Assembly: GCF_006483455.1 (NCBI RefSeq)
Contig: NZ_PPPU01000018.1
Coordinates: forward strand, 1-64,000
DNA: 64,000 bases
Direction of reading: 5' to 3'
DNA from: Methylomonas koyamae
GTDB taxonomy: Bacteria > Pseudomonadota > Gammaproteobacteria > Methylococcales > Methylomonadaceae
The notes beneath the pieces were generated by a model. The model ran no database searches, had not been told where the DNA came from, and saw only the letters and a program-made list of their open reading frames with translations. Each line of letters starts with the position of its first letter. The first letter of the stretch is position 1. Below are positions 33,464-44,061 of the stretch, in pieces. Made by a program: the position numbers and the translations under genes.

Positions 33464-34318
33464 ATGGGAAACAAGATATTAGTTGCCGTCGGTGTGCTGG
33501 CGGTCGTATTGTCGATGTCGGTCTTCACCGTCGGCGAAACCGAAAGAGTCATTAAGTTCCAGTTGGGTGAAATCGTCGGTACCGACTTCCAGCCCGGCAT
33601 GCACCTGAAGATTCCGTTCATCAATAACGTCAAAAAATTCGACGCCCGTATTCTGACGATGGACGCGACGCCGGAACGGTTCCTGACTGCCGAGAAGAAA
33701 AACGTTATCGTCGATTCTTTCGTCAAATGGCGAATCGGCGACGTGAAAACCTTCTACACTACGGTGGGCGGTGACGTGGGCCAGGCCAATATCCGCCTGG
33801 ACCAGATTATAAAGGATGCCGCCCGGAGCGAGTTTAGCAAACGCGAGATCAGGCAACTGGTCTCCACTGACCGTAGCGCGATTCGGGATTCGCTGATCAC
33901 CAACGTATCGCCGCACGCCTCACGCTTGGGAATTAACATTGTCGACGTGCAAGTCAAGCGCATCGACTTGCCTAGCGAAGTCAGCACCTCCGTATACCAA
34001 CGGATGGAAGCGGAGCGGGCGCGGGTAGCGCGCGAGTTTCGTTCCCAAGGTTCCGAGGCTGCAGAGCGGATTCGTGCCGATGCCGACAAGCAACGCGAAA
34101 TCATACTGGCCAACGCTTATCGCGATTCAGAAGTGCTGCGCGGCGAGGGCGATGCTAGGGCTGCGGATATTTTCGCTAAGGCCTATGGCGAAGACAGCGA
34201 TTTTTTTGCTTTCTACCGCAGTTTGATCGCCTACAAAGAAGCGCTCGGTAAGTCCGGAAATATCATGGTGTTGGAACCGAACTCCGATTTCTTCAAGTAT
34301 TTCAAGAATCAGAAGTAA
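33464..34318 (+). CDS. hflC: FtsH protease modulator HflC
   Basis: A 284-residue partner of HflK with an N-terminal membrane anchor (about 4-20), an SPFH domain with VGETERVIKFQLGEIVG and FVKWRIGDV, and a C-terminal helical region (about 190-250). The final segment IMVLEPNSDFFKYF is typical of HflC. It is separated from hflK by one base and is followed by a strong hairpin terminator. Confidence 0.95.
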   Translation: MGNKILVAVGVLAVVLSMSVFTVGETERVIKFQLGEIVGTDFQPGMHLKIPFINNVKKFDARILTMDATPERFLTAEKKNVIVDSFVKWRIGDVKTFYTTVGGDVGQANIRLDQIIKDAARSEFSKREIRQLVSTDRSAIRDSLITNVSPHASRLGINIVDVQVKRIDLPSEVSTSVYQRMEAERARVAREFRSQGSEAAERIRADADKQREIILANAYRDSEVLRGEGDARAADIFAKAYGEDSDFFAFYRSLIAYKEALGKSGNIMVLEPNSDFFKYFKNQK

Positions 34319-34345
34319 ACCATCAATCTGACACTGCACGATCAG

Positions 34346-34369
34346 ACGCCCCGCTCTGCGGGGCGTTTG
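34346..34369 (+). terminator. Hairpin after hflC
   Basis: A perfect 9-bp GC-rich stem (34346-34354 with 34358-34366) has the loop TCT and a short T run. It ends the hfq-hflXKC operon, although the weak T tract may allow read-through to hisZ and purA. Confidence 0.7.
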
Positions 34370-34392
34370 CTGTGATTGGGATAGACAAAAAA

Positions 34393-35583
34393 ATGCAAAG
34401 AAAAGACAACTGGCTGTTGCCCGAAGGCATCGGAGAGGTACTGCCGGAGCAAGCGGCGCATTTGGAAAAATTGCGCAGAACCCTGCTCGATACTTTTGCC
34501 TGTTGGGGTTATCAGTTGGTAATACCGCCCTTCGTCGATTTCCTGGATTCGCTGCTGACCGGTTCCGGCCACGATCTGGATTTGCAGACCTTCAAGCTGA
34601 CCGACCAACTCAGCGGGGAAATGCTTGGGGTACGCGCGGACATGACCCCGCAAGTTGCCCGAATCGACGCCCACCATCTGCAGCACGACGGTCCTACCCG
34701 CTTGTGTTATGCCGGAACCGTGCTGCACGCCGTAGGCGACCCGTTGGAAAAAAGCCGCAGCCCGATGCAAATCGGCGCCGAACTATACGGCCACGCCGGA
34801 CTGGAAAGCGATTACGAAGTGATCCGCTTGATGCTGGAAATGTTGGCGATCAGCGGGCTGCAAAACGTACATTTGGATTTGGGCCACGTTGCCATCTACC
34901 GGGCGCTGGCCGAACAAGCCGGCTTGAACCAGCAACAGGAGTCGAAATTGTTCGACGTGTTGCAGCGTAAAGCCAGAACGGAATTGGTGGAATTGTTGGC
35001 CGGCTTTGCGCTCGACGAACGCTTCCAGGCCATTTTCAATGCGTTGCCTAAATTGAACGGCGGCAGAGAAGTATTGGACAAGGCCGACGGTTTGCTGGCC
35101 GGCTTGCCCTGTAGCGGCATCATTGGAGATGCCTTGACCGACTTGCGCGGCATAGCCGACAAACTGCGGCGCGATTTTCCCAGCTTGAGCGTCAGTTTCG
35201 ATCTGGCGGAATTACGCGGTTACCATTACCACACCGGTATGGTGTTCGCCGCCTTCGTGCCGGCTTTGGGTAAGGAGATTGCCCGCGGCGGCCGCTACGA
35301 CAATATCGGGGCACGTTTCGGCCGGGCTCGGGCCGCTACCGGGTTTAGTGCCGATCTTAAGGTATTGGCAGCCATGTTCCAGGATATCGATAGTGCCAGA
35401 CAAGTGGTTTATGCGCCGTTCGGCGAGGATGTCGATCTGCTGCAAACCATCAGAGATTTACGTGCTCAGGGCGAGGTCGTCATACAGCAATTGCCGGGGC
35501 AAACCGATGCGGCCCCTCAACTGGGCTGCAACGCAGTTTTACAAAATCAGAATCAACGCTGGGTCGTTAAACCATTAGTTTAA
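34393..35583 (+). CDS. hisZ: ATP phosphoribosyltransferase regulatory subunit HisZ
   Basis: A 396-residue paralogue of histidyl-tRNA synthetase that lacks aminoacylation activity and activates the short form of HisG in histidine synthesis. Visible class II synthetase remnants are WLLPEGIGEVLPEQA, VRADMTPQVARID and ARGGRYDN. The chain lacks the C-terminal anticodon-binding domain, as expected. The start is taken at the ATG at 34393; a GTG at 34372 is possible. Placement between hflC and purA is the usual one in many Proteobacteria. Confidence 0.93.
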   Translation: MQRKDNWLLPEGIGEVLPEQAAHLEKLRRTLLDTFACWGYQLVIPPFVDFLDSLLTGSGHDLDLQTFKLTDQLSGEMLGVRADMTPQVARIDAHHLQHDGPTRLCYAGTVLHAVGDPLEKSRSPMQIGAELYGHAGLESDYEVIRLMLEMLAISGLQNVHLDLGHVAIYRALAEQAGLNQQQESKLFDVLQRKARTELVELLAGFALDERFQAIFNALPKLNGGREVLDKADGLLAGLPCSGIIGDALTDLRGIADKLRRDFPSLSVSFDLAELRGYHYHTGMVFAAFVPALGKEIARGGRYDNIGARFGRARAATGFSADLKVLAAMFQDIDSARQVVYAPFGEDVDLLQTIRDLRAQGEVVIQQLPGQTDAAPQLGCNAVLQNQNQRWVVKPLV

Positions 35584-36891
<1,308 letters not shown>

Positions 36892-36921
36892 TCCTGGCGG
36901 ATACGACCCTGCTCCGAAAGT

Positions 36922-36960
36922 CGCCGGCTGGGCTGCTGCGAAGCCACGCCGGCGCGTTTC
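36922..36960. terminator. Hairpin between convergent purA and sulfurtransferase gene
   Basis: A 7-bp GC stem (36922-36928 with 36948-36954) continues through a 2x2 internal loop into a 4-bp helix, followed by CGTTTCTC. It can serve purA and, less well, the leftward gene. Confidence 0.55.
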
Positions 36961-37000
36961 TCAATACGAACTAACGCGGTAGCGTTGGTCCTGCCACTGC

Positions 37001-37852
37001 TTAACGGCTGGCAACACTCCGGTTCCGGTTACGGATCCAGTCGCTCCAAGAGCCGGCGTACAATTTCGATCCGCCGAGTCCGGCAATTTCCATCGCCAAC
37101 AGGTTATGGCAGGCGGTTACGCCGGAGCCGCACATATGCACCACTCGCTCTGCCGGAAAAGGCGAAATCAAATCGGTAAATTGTTGGCGTAATTGGTCAG
37201 GGGCCAGGAACAGGCCGTTTCGATCCAGATTGGATTGCAACGGCCGGTTAATCGCTCCCGGCACGTGGCCGGCCACCGGGTCGATCGGTTCAACTTTGCC
37301 GAGGAAGCGCTCCGGAGTTCTGGCGTCGACCAATATTATGCTGCGGCTCGCCAGGCCGGTTTCGACCTGGCTTGCGCCAAGCCATTGCCGGTTATCGAGA
37401 TAGGCGCGGAACGCGCTGGCGCTGATTTTCGGCAGCGCTGTCGCCGTTGGCAGACCTTGTTTGCGCCAGTGGCCGTAGCCACCGTCGAGCACTGCGACCT
37501 GAGTATGGCCCATGCTGCGCAGCAGCCACCACATGCGGCCGGCAAAGGCGCCGCCGGCATCGTCGTAGACCACGACTTGGCTGCGGTTGTTAACTCCCCA
37601 TTTGCCCAGTTTTTCGGCGAGCGAATCGAAGTTCGGTAGCGGGTGGCGGCCGGTGTAAGCTTGTACCGGGGACGACAAGTCTTGGTTCAAGTCGGCATAG
37701 ACTGCGCCGGGAATGTGGCCCGACCGGTAGAATTTAAAGCCGGCGGCGCTATCGGCCAGCGAGAAACGGCAATCGAATATCCGCCAATTCGGATTGTCGA
37801 GATTGGCCGCCAAAGTGGCGGCGGAAATCAGCGTGGTGTAAGTCATGCTCAT
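37001..37852 (-). CDS. sseA: Sulfurtransferase (3-mercaptopyruvate/thiosulfate type)
   Basis: A 283-residue protein of two rhodanese domains. The first (about 1-140) is inactive; the second (about 160-283) has the active-site loop CGSGVTA, which matches E. coli SseA and favours mercaptopyruvate as sulfur donor, although thiosulfate cannot be excluded. SGHIPGAVYADL and AGHVPGAINRPL are the paired rhodanese motifs. The start codon overlaps the stop of the upstream oxidoreductase gene as ATGA. Confidence 0.88.
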   Translation of the reverse strand: MSMTYTTLISAATLAANLDNPNWRIFDCRFSLADSAAGFKFYRSGHIPGAVYADLNQDLSSPVQAYTGRHPLPNFDSLAEKLGKWGVNNRSQVVVYDDAGGAFAGRMWWLLRSMGHTQVAVLDGGYGHWRKQGLPTATALPKISASAFRAYLDNRQWLGASQVETGLASRSIILVDARTPERFLGKVEPIDPVAGHVPGAINRPLQSNLDRNGLFLAPDQLRQQFTDLISPFPAERVVHMCGSGVTACHNLLAMEIAGLGGSKLYAGSWSDWIRNRNRSVASR

Positions 37853-38826
37853 AGCTCCAAAATGATTTTTCCGATGTGTTGGCTGCTTTCCATCAGCCGG
37901 TGGGCGCGGTCGGCCTCGGCTAGCGCAAAGACTGAATCTATCACGGGTTTGATTTGGCCGGATTCCAGCAATGGCCAGACTTTATCGCGCAATTGCCCGG
38001 TAATGTTGGCTTTGAACTCGTCGCTACGGGAGCGTAAGGTCGAACCGGCCAGCGTCAGACGTTTCATCAACAGCGCGGCCAAATTGATTTCAGCCTTGCC
38101 GCCGCGCTGAATTCCGATTTGCAACAAGCGGCCGTCAATCGCCAAGCTCTTTAAATTGCGCGGCAAATAATCGCCGCCCACCATGTCCAGAATCACGTCG
38201 ACGCCTTTACCTTCGGTGAAATCCAGCACGGCTTCGACGAAATCCTGTTGCCGGTAATTCACGGCAAGGTCGGCACCCAATTCCAGGCAGCGCCGGCATT
38301 TTTCGTCGCTGCCGGCTGTCGTGACGACGCGGCTACCGAAGGCTTTTGCCAGTTGGATTGCCGTGGTACCGATGCCGCTGGTGCCGCCATGTACCAATAG
38401 CGATTCGCCAGCTTGCAATCCGGCCCGGTCGAAAACGTTGCTCCAAACCGTGAAAAACGTCTCTGGCAGTGCGGCGGCCTCGATAAAGCTGAATCCGCGC
38501 GGTATCGGCAGGCTACAGCAGGCACTGGCCAGGCAATATTCGGCATAACCGCCGCCGGTGACCAGAGCGCAGACCGGATCGCCGACACTAAACCCGGTTA
38601 CCGCGCTGCCGATTTCGGCTACAGTGCCGGCAACTTCCAGACCCAGGATGGGGGAGGCGTCCGGTGGTGGCGGATATAGGCCCTGGCGCTGCACCAGGTC
38701 CGGCCGGTTGATGCCGGCGGCTTTGGTGTGGATCAGAATTTGATTCTCGCGCGGAGACGGTTGCGGCCAGTCCTTGACGACGAGTTCTGTGGTATCGGCG
38801 TTGGTTTGAAGCTGAACGGCGCGCAT
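37849..38826 (-). CDS. NAD(P)H quinone oxidoreductase, PIG3/zeta-crystallin type
   Basis: A 325-residue zinc-free medium-chain dehydrogenase. The N-terminal catalytic part has [20 protein letters not shown] and LGLEVAGTV; the Rossmann part carries [21 protein letters not shown] and a Tyr-containing GGGYAEY loop. Such enzymes reduce quinones with NADPH. It lacks the Cys and His ligands of structural zinc. It is divergent from argC and coupled to sseA. Confidence 0.88.
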   Translation of the reverse strand: MRAVQLQTNADTTELVVKDWPQPSPRENQILIHTKAAGINRPDLVQRQGLYPPPPDASPILGLEVAGTVAEIGSAVTGFSVGDPVCALVTGGGYAEYCLASACCSLPIPRGFSFIEAAALPETFFTVWSNVFDRAGLQAGESLLVHGGTSGIGTTAIQLAKAFGSRVVTTAGSDEKCRRCLELGADLAVNYRQQDFVEAVLDFTEGKGVDVILDMVGGDYLPRNLKSLAIDGRLLQIGIQRGGKAEINLAALLMKRLTLAGSTLRSRSDEFKANITGQLRDKVWPLLESGQIKPVIDSVFALAEADRAHRLMESSQHIGKIILEL

Positions 38827-38904
38827 GATGTTAAGGATTGCTGGAGTAGTGTCGTATTATATGCGGCCCAATTTAGCAGAAGTATAGTTTCCTCGAGAGA
38901 ACCC

Positions 38905-39936
38905 ATGGTACGAGCAGGTATTGTCGGCGGTACGGGATACACCGGCGTCGAGTTATTAAGAATTTTGGTGTTGCATCCGCAGGTGGATGTCACAGTCGTC
39001 ACCTCCCGCGCCGATGCCGGGTCGAGGGTGGATCAGTTGTATCCCAGTTTGCGAGGGTATTGCGATTTGCAATTCAGTCCGCCGGAACTGAAGTATTTGC
39101 AGGAATGCGACGTGGTATTCTTCGCGACCCCGAACGGCACGGCCATGTTGATGGCGGCAGCGTTGCTGGAACGGGGTGTCAAAGTCATCGATCTATCCGC
39201 CGATTTCCGGATTAAAGACCCGGCCGAATGGGAGAAATGGTACGGCATGCAACACGCCAGTCCGAGTTTGATCGATGAGGCCGTGTACGGTTTACCGGAG
39301 GTAAACCGGGAGCAGATCAAGCAGGCGCGCTTGATTGCCTGTCCCGGCTGTTACCCGACTGCTGTGCAATTGGGTTTTTTGCCCTTGCTGGAAGCTGGGA
39401 TTGTAGATGCGAATGGATTGGTGGCGGATGTCAAATCCGGCGTCAGCGGTGCCGGGCGCAAGGCGGAGATATCGTCGTTAATGAGTGAAGCCGGCGAAAG
39501 TTTCAAAGCCTATGCGGTTGCCGGCCATCGCCATTTGCCGGAAATCAGGCAAGGATTGGCGCGTGTCGCAGGCAATGCGGTGGGATTAACCTTCGTGCCG
39601 CATCTGACGCCGATGATCCGTGGGATTCACGCCACGCTTTATGCGCGTTTGCATGGTCGCGCTGCGGATTTACAGGCGCTATTCGAAGCACGTTATCGGG
39701 AAGAACGCTTCGTCGACGTGTTACCCGCCGGTAGCCATGCCGACACCCGTAATGTCCGCGGCAGCAACCGCTGCCAGATTGCAGTACATCAACCGCAGGG
39801 CGGAGATACGGTGGTGGTTTTGTCGGTGATCGACAATCTGGTGAAGGGCGCTTCGGGGCAGGCCGTGCAGAACATGAATCTGATGTTTGGTTTGGCTGAA
39901 GCAGCTGGTCTTGAAACGGTTGCGCTTTATCCTTGA
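38905..39936 (+). CDS. argC: N-acetyl-gamma-glutamyl-phosphate reductase
   Basis: A 343-residue dehydrogenase for the third step of arginine synthesis. The NADP-binding [17 protein letters not shown] starts at residue 5. The catalytic Cys is in [12 protein letters not shown], and the AGHRHLPEI segment carries a catalytic His. The longer frame from 38728 has an upstream region without protein character, and the ATG at 38905 gives the family's normal N-terminus. argG, of the same pathway, is 22 kb away in this window. Confidence 0.95.
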   Translation: MVRAGIVGGTGYTGVELLRILVLHPQVDVTVVTSRADAGSRVDQLYPSLRGYCDLQFSPPELKYLQECDVVFFATPNGTAMLMAAALLERGVKVIDLSADFRIKDPAEWEKWYGMQHASPSLIDEAVYGLPEVNREQIKQARLIACPGCYPTAVQLGFLPLLEAGIVDANGLVADVKSGVSGAGRKAEISSLMSEAGESFKAYAVAGHRHLPEIRQGLARVAGNAVGLTFVPHLTPMIRGIHATLYARLHGRAADLQALFEARYREERFVDVLPAGSHADTRNVRGSNRCQIAVHQPQGGDTVVVLSVIDNLVKGASGQAVQNMNLMFGLAEAAGLETVALYP

Positions 39937-39960
39937 GATTTAGATAAATTTGAGCAATAA

Positions 39961-40002
39961 AAAACCGCCTGCCGGACAATCCGGACAGGCGGTTTGTTTT
40001 TA
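39961..40002. terminator. Bidirectional intrinsic terminator
   Basis: A long stem with AAACCGCCTG paired to CAGGCGGTTT and an inner CGGA/TCCG helix has a T run on both flanks. It lies between convergent argC and the PEP-CTERM gene and should stop transcription from both sides. Confidence 0.88.
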
Positions 40003-40021
40003 ATTGAGAGCCTGCAGCTGC

Positions 40022-40765
40022 TTAAGCGGTGAGGGTTCGCTTTTTGCTGTTGATCCGCCAGCCAAATATGCCGCTTGCCAACAGTAACAAGCTGGTAGGT
40101 TCCGGAACGCTGGCGCCAGGGCCTGGGGAGGTGCTGGCAGTAGTGCCGACCAAAGACGCTAATTTGAAATAGTCGTTGCTATTGGTGAGCTCGGTCGATG
40201 GATCGCCTTTGCCGGTACCCCAAGTGCTGCTATAAGCGCTAATCAACCAGAAACTGGATGACAGGTTGTTAGGGTTGATGTCTTCCACAACATTTTGAGC
40301 CGTATTGTAGCTACCGACAAATTCCCAGCCGCGAGCGAGCAAATCTGAAATTTTTTCGTTGCTAATGTCTCTATCGGTTGGCAGTGCATTGTTTGTCAGC
40401 GTTCCAGTGTATCTCAGGACCGAGATGTCTGAATCGTAGCCGGAAGTCACCGATGGCCAGCCTATCGTTAATTTATCTAAAATTGTGTCGGAGTCGAACC
40501 GAAAAAGCAGCGCTTCGATATTGCCTACGTTGTCGGTTGCGTGCTCAGGCGAGGTTGTGCTTTCGCCGCTGGTTGTTACACCTAGTCCACCGGAATATTT
40601 TCCCACGGTCGCGGAAGCAAAAGTCGAAGTCGCACTGGTTCCTACTGAATACGCGTTGATGCTTGTAATACCTGCGGGTGTCGCCCCCCCGAGGGTCCAT
40701 GTTGTGGCGTTTGCCGCAAACGGTGTCAACAGCAGTGTTGTGATAGCCAAATATTTCCGGATCAT
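40022..40765 (-). CDS. PEP-CTERM sorting-domain protein
   Basis: A 247-residue exported protein. The signal peptide is residues 1-20 (cleavage near ANA-TTW). The body (about 25-215) is rich in Ser, Thr, Asn and Gly, with no Cys, as usual for exosortase substrates. The C-terminus is a complete PEP-CTERM tag: VPEP at about 221-224, a hydrophobic stretch SLLLLASGIFGW and a final basic cluster (NSKKR). EpsH-type exosortase should cleave at PEP and anchor or release the protein at the cell surface or in the exopolysaccharide. GAGG lies ahead of the ATG at 40765. Function of the body is unknown. Confidence 0.92.
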   Translation of the reverse strand: MIRKYLAITTLLLTPFAANATTWTLGGATPAGITSINAYSVGTSATSTFASATVGKYSGGLGVTTSGESTTSPEHATDNVGNIEALLFRFDSDTILDKLTIGWPSVTSGYDSDISVLRYTGTLTNNALPTDRDISNEKISDLLARGWEFVGSYNTAQNVVEDINPNNLSSSFWLISAYSSTWGTGKGDPSTELTNSNDYFKLASLVGTTASTSPGPGASVPEPTSLLLLASGIFGWRINSKKRTLTA

Positions 40766-40877
40766 AGAGTCCTCGCAATTTTTTGAATTCATTTTCTTCC
40801 GTTATTGTCTGTGCCGGTCTGGAAATAACAATTGTACTATCGGCCATAGAGCAAAACGCTTTTGTCGAAATTTGATA

Positions 40878-40893
40878 AGCATTTATTGGGCCA
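40878..40893 (-). promoter_or_regulatory. Sigma-54 promoter for the PEP-CTERM gene
   Basis: On the minus strand TGGCCC lies at the -24 position and TGCT at -12, with exact GG-N10-GC spacing. Transcription would start near 40867, about 100 bases before the ATG. PEP-CTERM genes in several bacteria depend on RpoN and the PrsK/PrsR pair, which fits. Confidence 0.6.
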
Positions 40894-40991
40894 TTATTTA
40901 ATTTTGTTTAAATTCATATTGTTACGGTTAAGGCTCGCTGAGTGGGTATAGGTATTGTAAAAAAACACGACAGACCTTACCCGTCCGAATT

Positions 40992-43805
40992 TCAGCGCAG
41001 CTTGTCCAATAAAGCCTTGGCTTGCTCGTGCCCGTTGAACTCCGTATTGGCTTTCAGTGCTTCTTCCAGTTCTTGTCTGGCTTCTTCCCGACGTTGCATT
41101 TGATTTAACGCGACAGCGATGTGATAGCGGATCTCGGGGTCGTGCGATTGTAGCGAATGCGCGTTGCGCAGGTAGTGCAAGCCTTGTTCGGCTTGGCCTG
41201 CGTTGACTAGAATCCAACCCAAAGTATCGTTGGTCGCCGCTTGGTCGGGAGCCAGTTTATGGGCTTGTTCAGCTAAAGAAAGCGCTTTGTTGTTGCCGAC
41301 ATTCAAATAAACGTAGGCGAGGTTGTTTAAAAATTGCGGTTCGCTCGGGAACTGTTTGAGCAACAGATCGTAATATTTTTCGGCTTCTTTGAAATTCCCG
41401 TTTTTTAATAATTCGCTGGCCAAGGCTGCCATCGGTGGGTAGTCTTGGGGATGCTTTTTCACCCATTGTTCCAATAAATTGAAGGCTTTATCCGGCTGGT
41501 TGGTTTTCTGCATGCTTTCGAAAAGCTGCATCAACGACGTGGTATCAGGTTCCAGTTCGAACGCCGTTTGATAGTGGCTGTTGGCCAAGCTGAAATTACT
41601 GTCGTGGACTGCAATGTCACCTAATAATTGGTGTGGAAAGGCCCGTTTGGGGTAGCGTTTCAGTAGGCTCTCGGCCCGGCTTGCGGCAAATACCGGCTTG
41701 CCGTGGTTGAGTTCCATTTCGACCAGGGCAATCTGCGATGGAATATGATCTTCATCGACTAATACCGCTTTTTTTAAGGTCTTGATGGCTTCGAAATAGT
41801 CGCCGGCATCGATTTGGTAACGAGCCGCCTTGTAAAGCTGTTTGACGTTGAAGCGGGCTTGGTCGGCCATGCGGATAAAAACGCCCAAGGCCTTTTCTCG
41901 ATTGTTGTTGGCCAAGTAACTGCGCGCCAGCGCATCAATCACCTGCAGATTATTCTTATCGATCACTTCGGCTGCTTGAGCCGCGGCACTGGCTTCAGAG
42001 GTTTTGCCCATCTTCAAAAACAAATCGACCGATGCCAGCAGCACCGGGAGCGATTTTGAATCGAGCTTTTTGGCGCGTTCCAGCCAATCATTGGCAGCAT
42101 CGAGACGTCCGGCGCTTTGCTCGACTTTGGCCAGTTCCACCAAAATGTCCAGATTATTCGGGTCTTTTTGACTCAAGGCTTGCAGACGCTGTCTGGCTTG
42201 ATCGAATTTACGTTCGCCAACGTCGAGTTTGCTCAAGTTAATTTGAGCGTCGAGAAAATTCGGCTCCGAATCGATGGCCTTTTCGAAGCTCTGTCTGGCT
42301 TGTTTGTATTGGCCGTTGGCGACTTGGGTGGTGCCTAGCAAGTTCAGCAGTGTTAAATTTGTCGACGCTCGTTTGTAGAGTGTCTGTGCGATTTGTAAGG
42401 CGCTTTCAGAGTCCCCTTGGCTCATTTTCAGTGCCACCAGCGGAATGCCGGCATCTAAGGAGTCGGGATTGTGCTTATACGCCGTCTCCAAATCCTGGAT
42501 TGCCGCTTGCTCGTGGCCCATTGCCAGCCGGTTAAGACCGATTTCGGTTTGCAAGTCGTCGTTGCCGTCGCTCATCGCGGTGGCTTTGCCGAACATGATG
42601 TTAGCCATGTCGTGCTTGCCGGCCTGCATGAAGGCGTTCCCCAACAAGTATGCGAGTCGCTGGTCTTGCGGGTTGCGCATTTGGATCGGGCGGAGCAATT
42701 CAATAGCTTGTTCAGGCTCGTTTTTTTTCAGCAGAACGTTCGCTAGCAGTTTATACGGGCCGGATTGCTCGGGGAATTGTTTCACGTATAGTCGAAGGTA
42801 TTCCGCAGCCAGGTCGAAGCGCTGCAGGCTGTAGTTCACCAAGCCGGAGAGCATCAAAGTCGAGCTATGCGCCGACAGGTATTCCGGTTTGATCGATGAA
42901 AGGGTGTCGGCCGCGATGACTAACTCCTTAGCGGCTGCGTCTTTTTGGTTGTTCCGATCCAATAGTACCGCGTTCAGGTAGGCGGCTTTGGGTTCGAACG
43001 GGTACTTTTCGCGGACATACTGCAAATCCTGCTTGGCTGGTTCGTCGCGTTTTAAATCCATTAGCAGGCCGGCGCGGGCCAGGCGCGTGTCGATATGGTC
43101 CGGATTGAGTTCGACCGCTTTGTCGTAAAACTTGAGCGCCTCCTCCAACTCCATATTGGCGTGTTTGATCGAACCCTTCGCGAACCAGGCTCCGTGGTCG
43201 TTTGCCTGGATTTGCATGGCTTTATCCGCCGCCGCTTCGGCACCTTTCCGGTCGCCGCGTTTCAATAGCGCATTGGCACGGCCGACCGTCGCCGCCACGT
43301 AGTTCGGATCGATTTGCGCCGCACTGTCGAATTCGTTCAAGGCTTCGCTGATCTGATTGAGCTGCAAATAAGCGTTTCCGCGGAATACATGTAATGCGGG
43401 ACGCAACTCGGTGCTAAAGCGTACCGGATCGATTTCCCTAATTAAATCGTTGTAGCGGATTTGATAGGTGTAGAGTTTTGCCAGATTTTCGACGATTAAC
43501 GCCGGGTCGACGCCGTGTTGTTTGGCGAGATTCAGTTGCACTTCCGCAGCCGATAAGGATTTCTGCTGCAAATAGATATCGCCGAGCAGTATATGGGCCG
43601 CGACGTAGCGGTCGTTTTGCTGCAAGGCGTTCTTCAAATGGATTACCGCTTCGTCGTTTTTGTGTTCCCTGTAGGCCTGTAAGGCCTGCTCGTAATACTG
43701 TCCGGCCAGAATGTCGTCGGCCAGGGCAACTTTTTCCGGGGTCAATCCTGCAACCAGCAGCAATGTGCCCAGGGTAAGACGGTAAGGTAATTGGGATTTG
43801 CGCAT
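40992..43805 (-). CDS. prsT: PEP-CTERM system TPR-repeat protein PrsT
   Basis: A 937-residue periplasmic or outer-membrane-associated protein of more than twenty tetratricopeptide repeats, with a signal peptide (residues 1-28, cleavage near ALA-DDI). Repeats read like AxxxLxxAIxxNPxxxxA through the whole chain. Size and organisation match the PrsT family found with exosortase and exopolysaccharide loci. Members are usually lipoproteins, but no lipobox Cys is visible here. An ATG at 43826 is an alternative start. It lies upstream of the PEP-CTERM gene on the same strand with 226 bases between them. Confidence 0.85.
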   Translation of the reverse strand: MRKSQLPYRLTLGTLLLVAGLTPEKVALADDILAGQYYEQALQAYREHKNDEAVIHLKNALQQNDRYVAAHILLGDIYLQQKSLSAAEVQLNLAKQHGVDPALIVENLAKLYTYQIRYNDLIREIDPVRFSTELRPALHVFRGNAYLQLNQISEALNEFDSAAQIDPNYVAATVGRANALLKRGDRKGAEAAADKAMQIQANDHGAWFAKGSIKHANMELEEALKFYDKAVELNPDHIDTRLARAGLLMDLKRDEPAKQDLQYVREKYPFEPKAAYLNAVLLDRNNQKDAAAKELVIAADTLSSIKPEYLSAHSSTLMLSGLVNYSLQRFDLAAEYLRLYVKQFPEQSGPYKLLANVLLKKNEPEQAIELLRPIQMRNPQDQRLAYLLGNAFMQAGKHDMANIMFGKATAMSDGNDDLQTEIGLNRLAMGHEQAAIQDLETAYKHNPDSLDAGIPLVALKMSQGDSESALQIAQTLYKRASTNLTLLNLLGTTQVANGQYKQARQSFEKAIDSEPNFLDAQINLSKLDVGERKFDQARQRLQALSQKDPNNLDILVELAKVEQSAGRLDAANDWLERAKKLDSKSLPVLLASVDLFLKMGKTSEASAAAQAAEVIDKNNLQVIDALARSYLANNNREKALGVFIRMADQARFNVKQLYKAARYQIDAGDYFEAIKTLKKAVLVDEDHIPSQIALVEMELNHGKPVFAASRAESLLKRYPKRAFPHQLLGDIAVHDSNFSLANSHYQTAFELEPDTTSLMQLFESMQKTNQPDKAFNLLEQWVKKHPQDYPPMAALASELLKNGNFKEAEKYYDLLLKQFPSEPQFLNNLAYVYLNVGNNKALSLAEQAHKLAPDQAATNDTLGWILVNAGQAEQGLHYLRNAHSLQSHDPEIRYHIAVALNQMQRREEARQELEEALKANTEFNGHEQAKALLDKLR

Positions 43806-44012
43806 GAGAAGACCGTTTCCGTTCATTGAGTCCGCATAGAATAGCCGCAAAGCGGATTTGTCTCCAGTTGCGCCGGATTGTCGATTCGATTGCCTGCAGG
43901 CTTTGGGACTGGGGATGACCAAACCGGCGGGCGCTGGGCGCTTACTTGTGGTGGGGCCGTCAAAATCTTGGCTTGTGTCTGTAGTGCTTTGTTTTTAAAT
44001 TAATTTTTATTG

Positions 44013-44028
44013 TGGTCTGGTTTTTGCT
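44013..44028 (+). promoter_or_regulatory. Sigma-54 promoter for fleS-fleR
   Basis: TGG at 44013-44015 and TTTGCT at 44023-44028 have exact -24/-12 spacing and a perfect TTGCT half. Predicted start is near 44039, 23 bases before the fleS ATG. In Pseudomonas fleSR is transcribed by RpoN with FleQ. Confidence 0.7.
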
Positions 44029-44061
44029 TTTTGGCCGTTAGAGTAATCTGGCGGAATTGCA

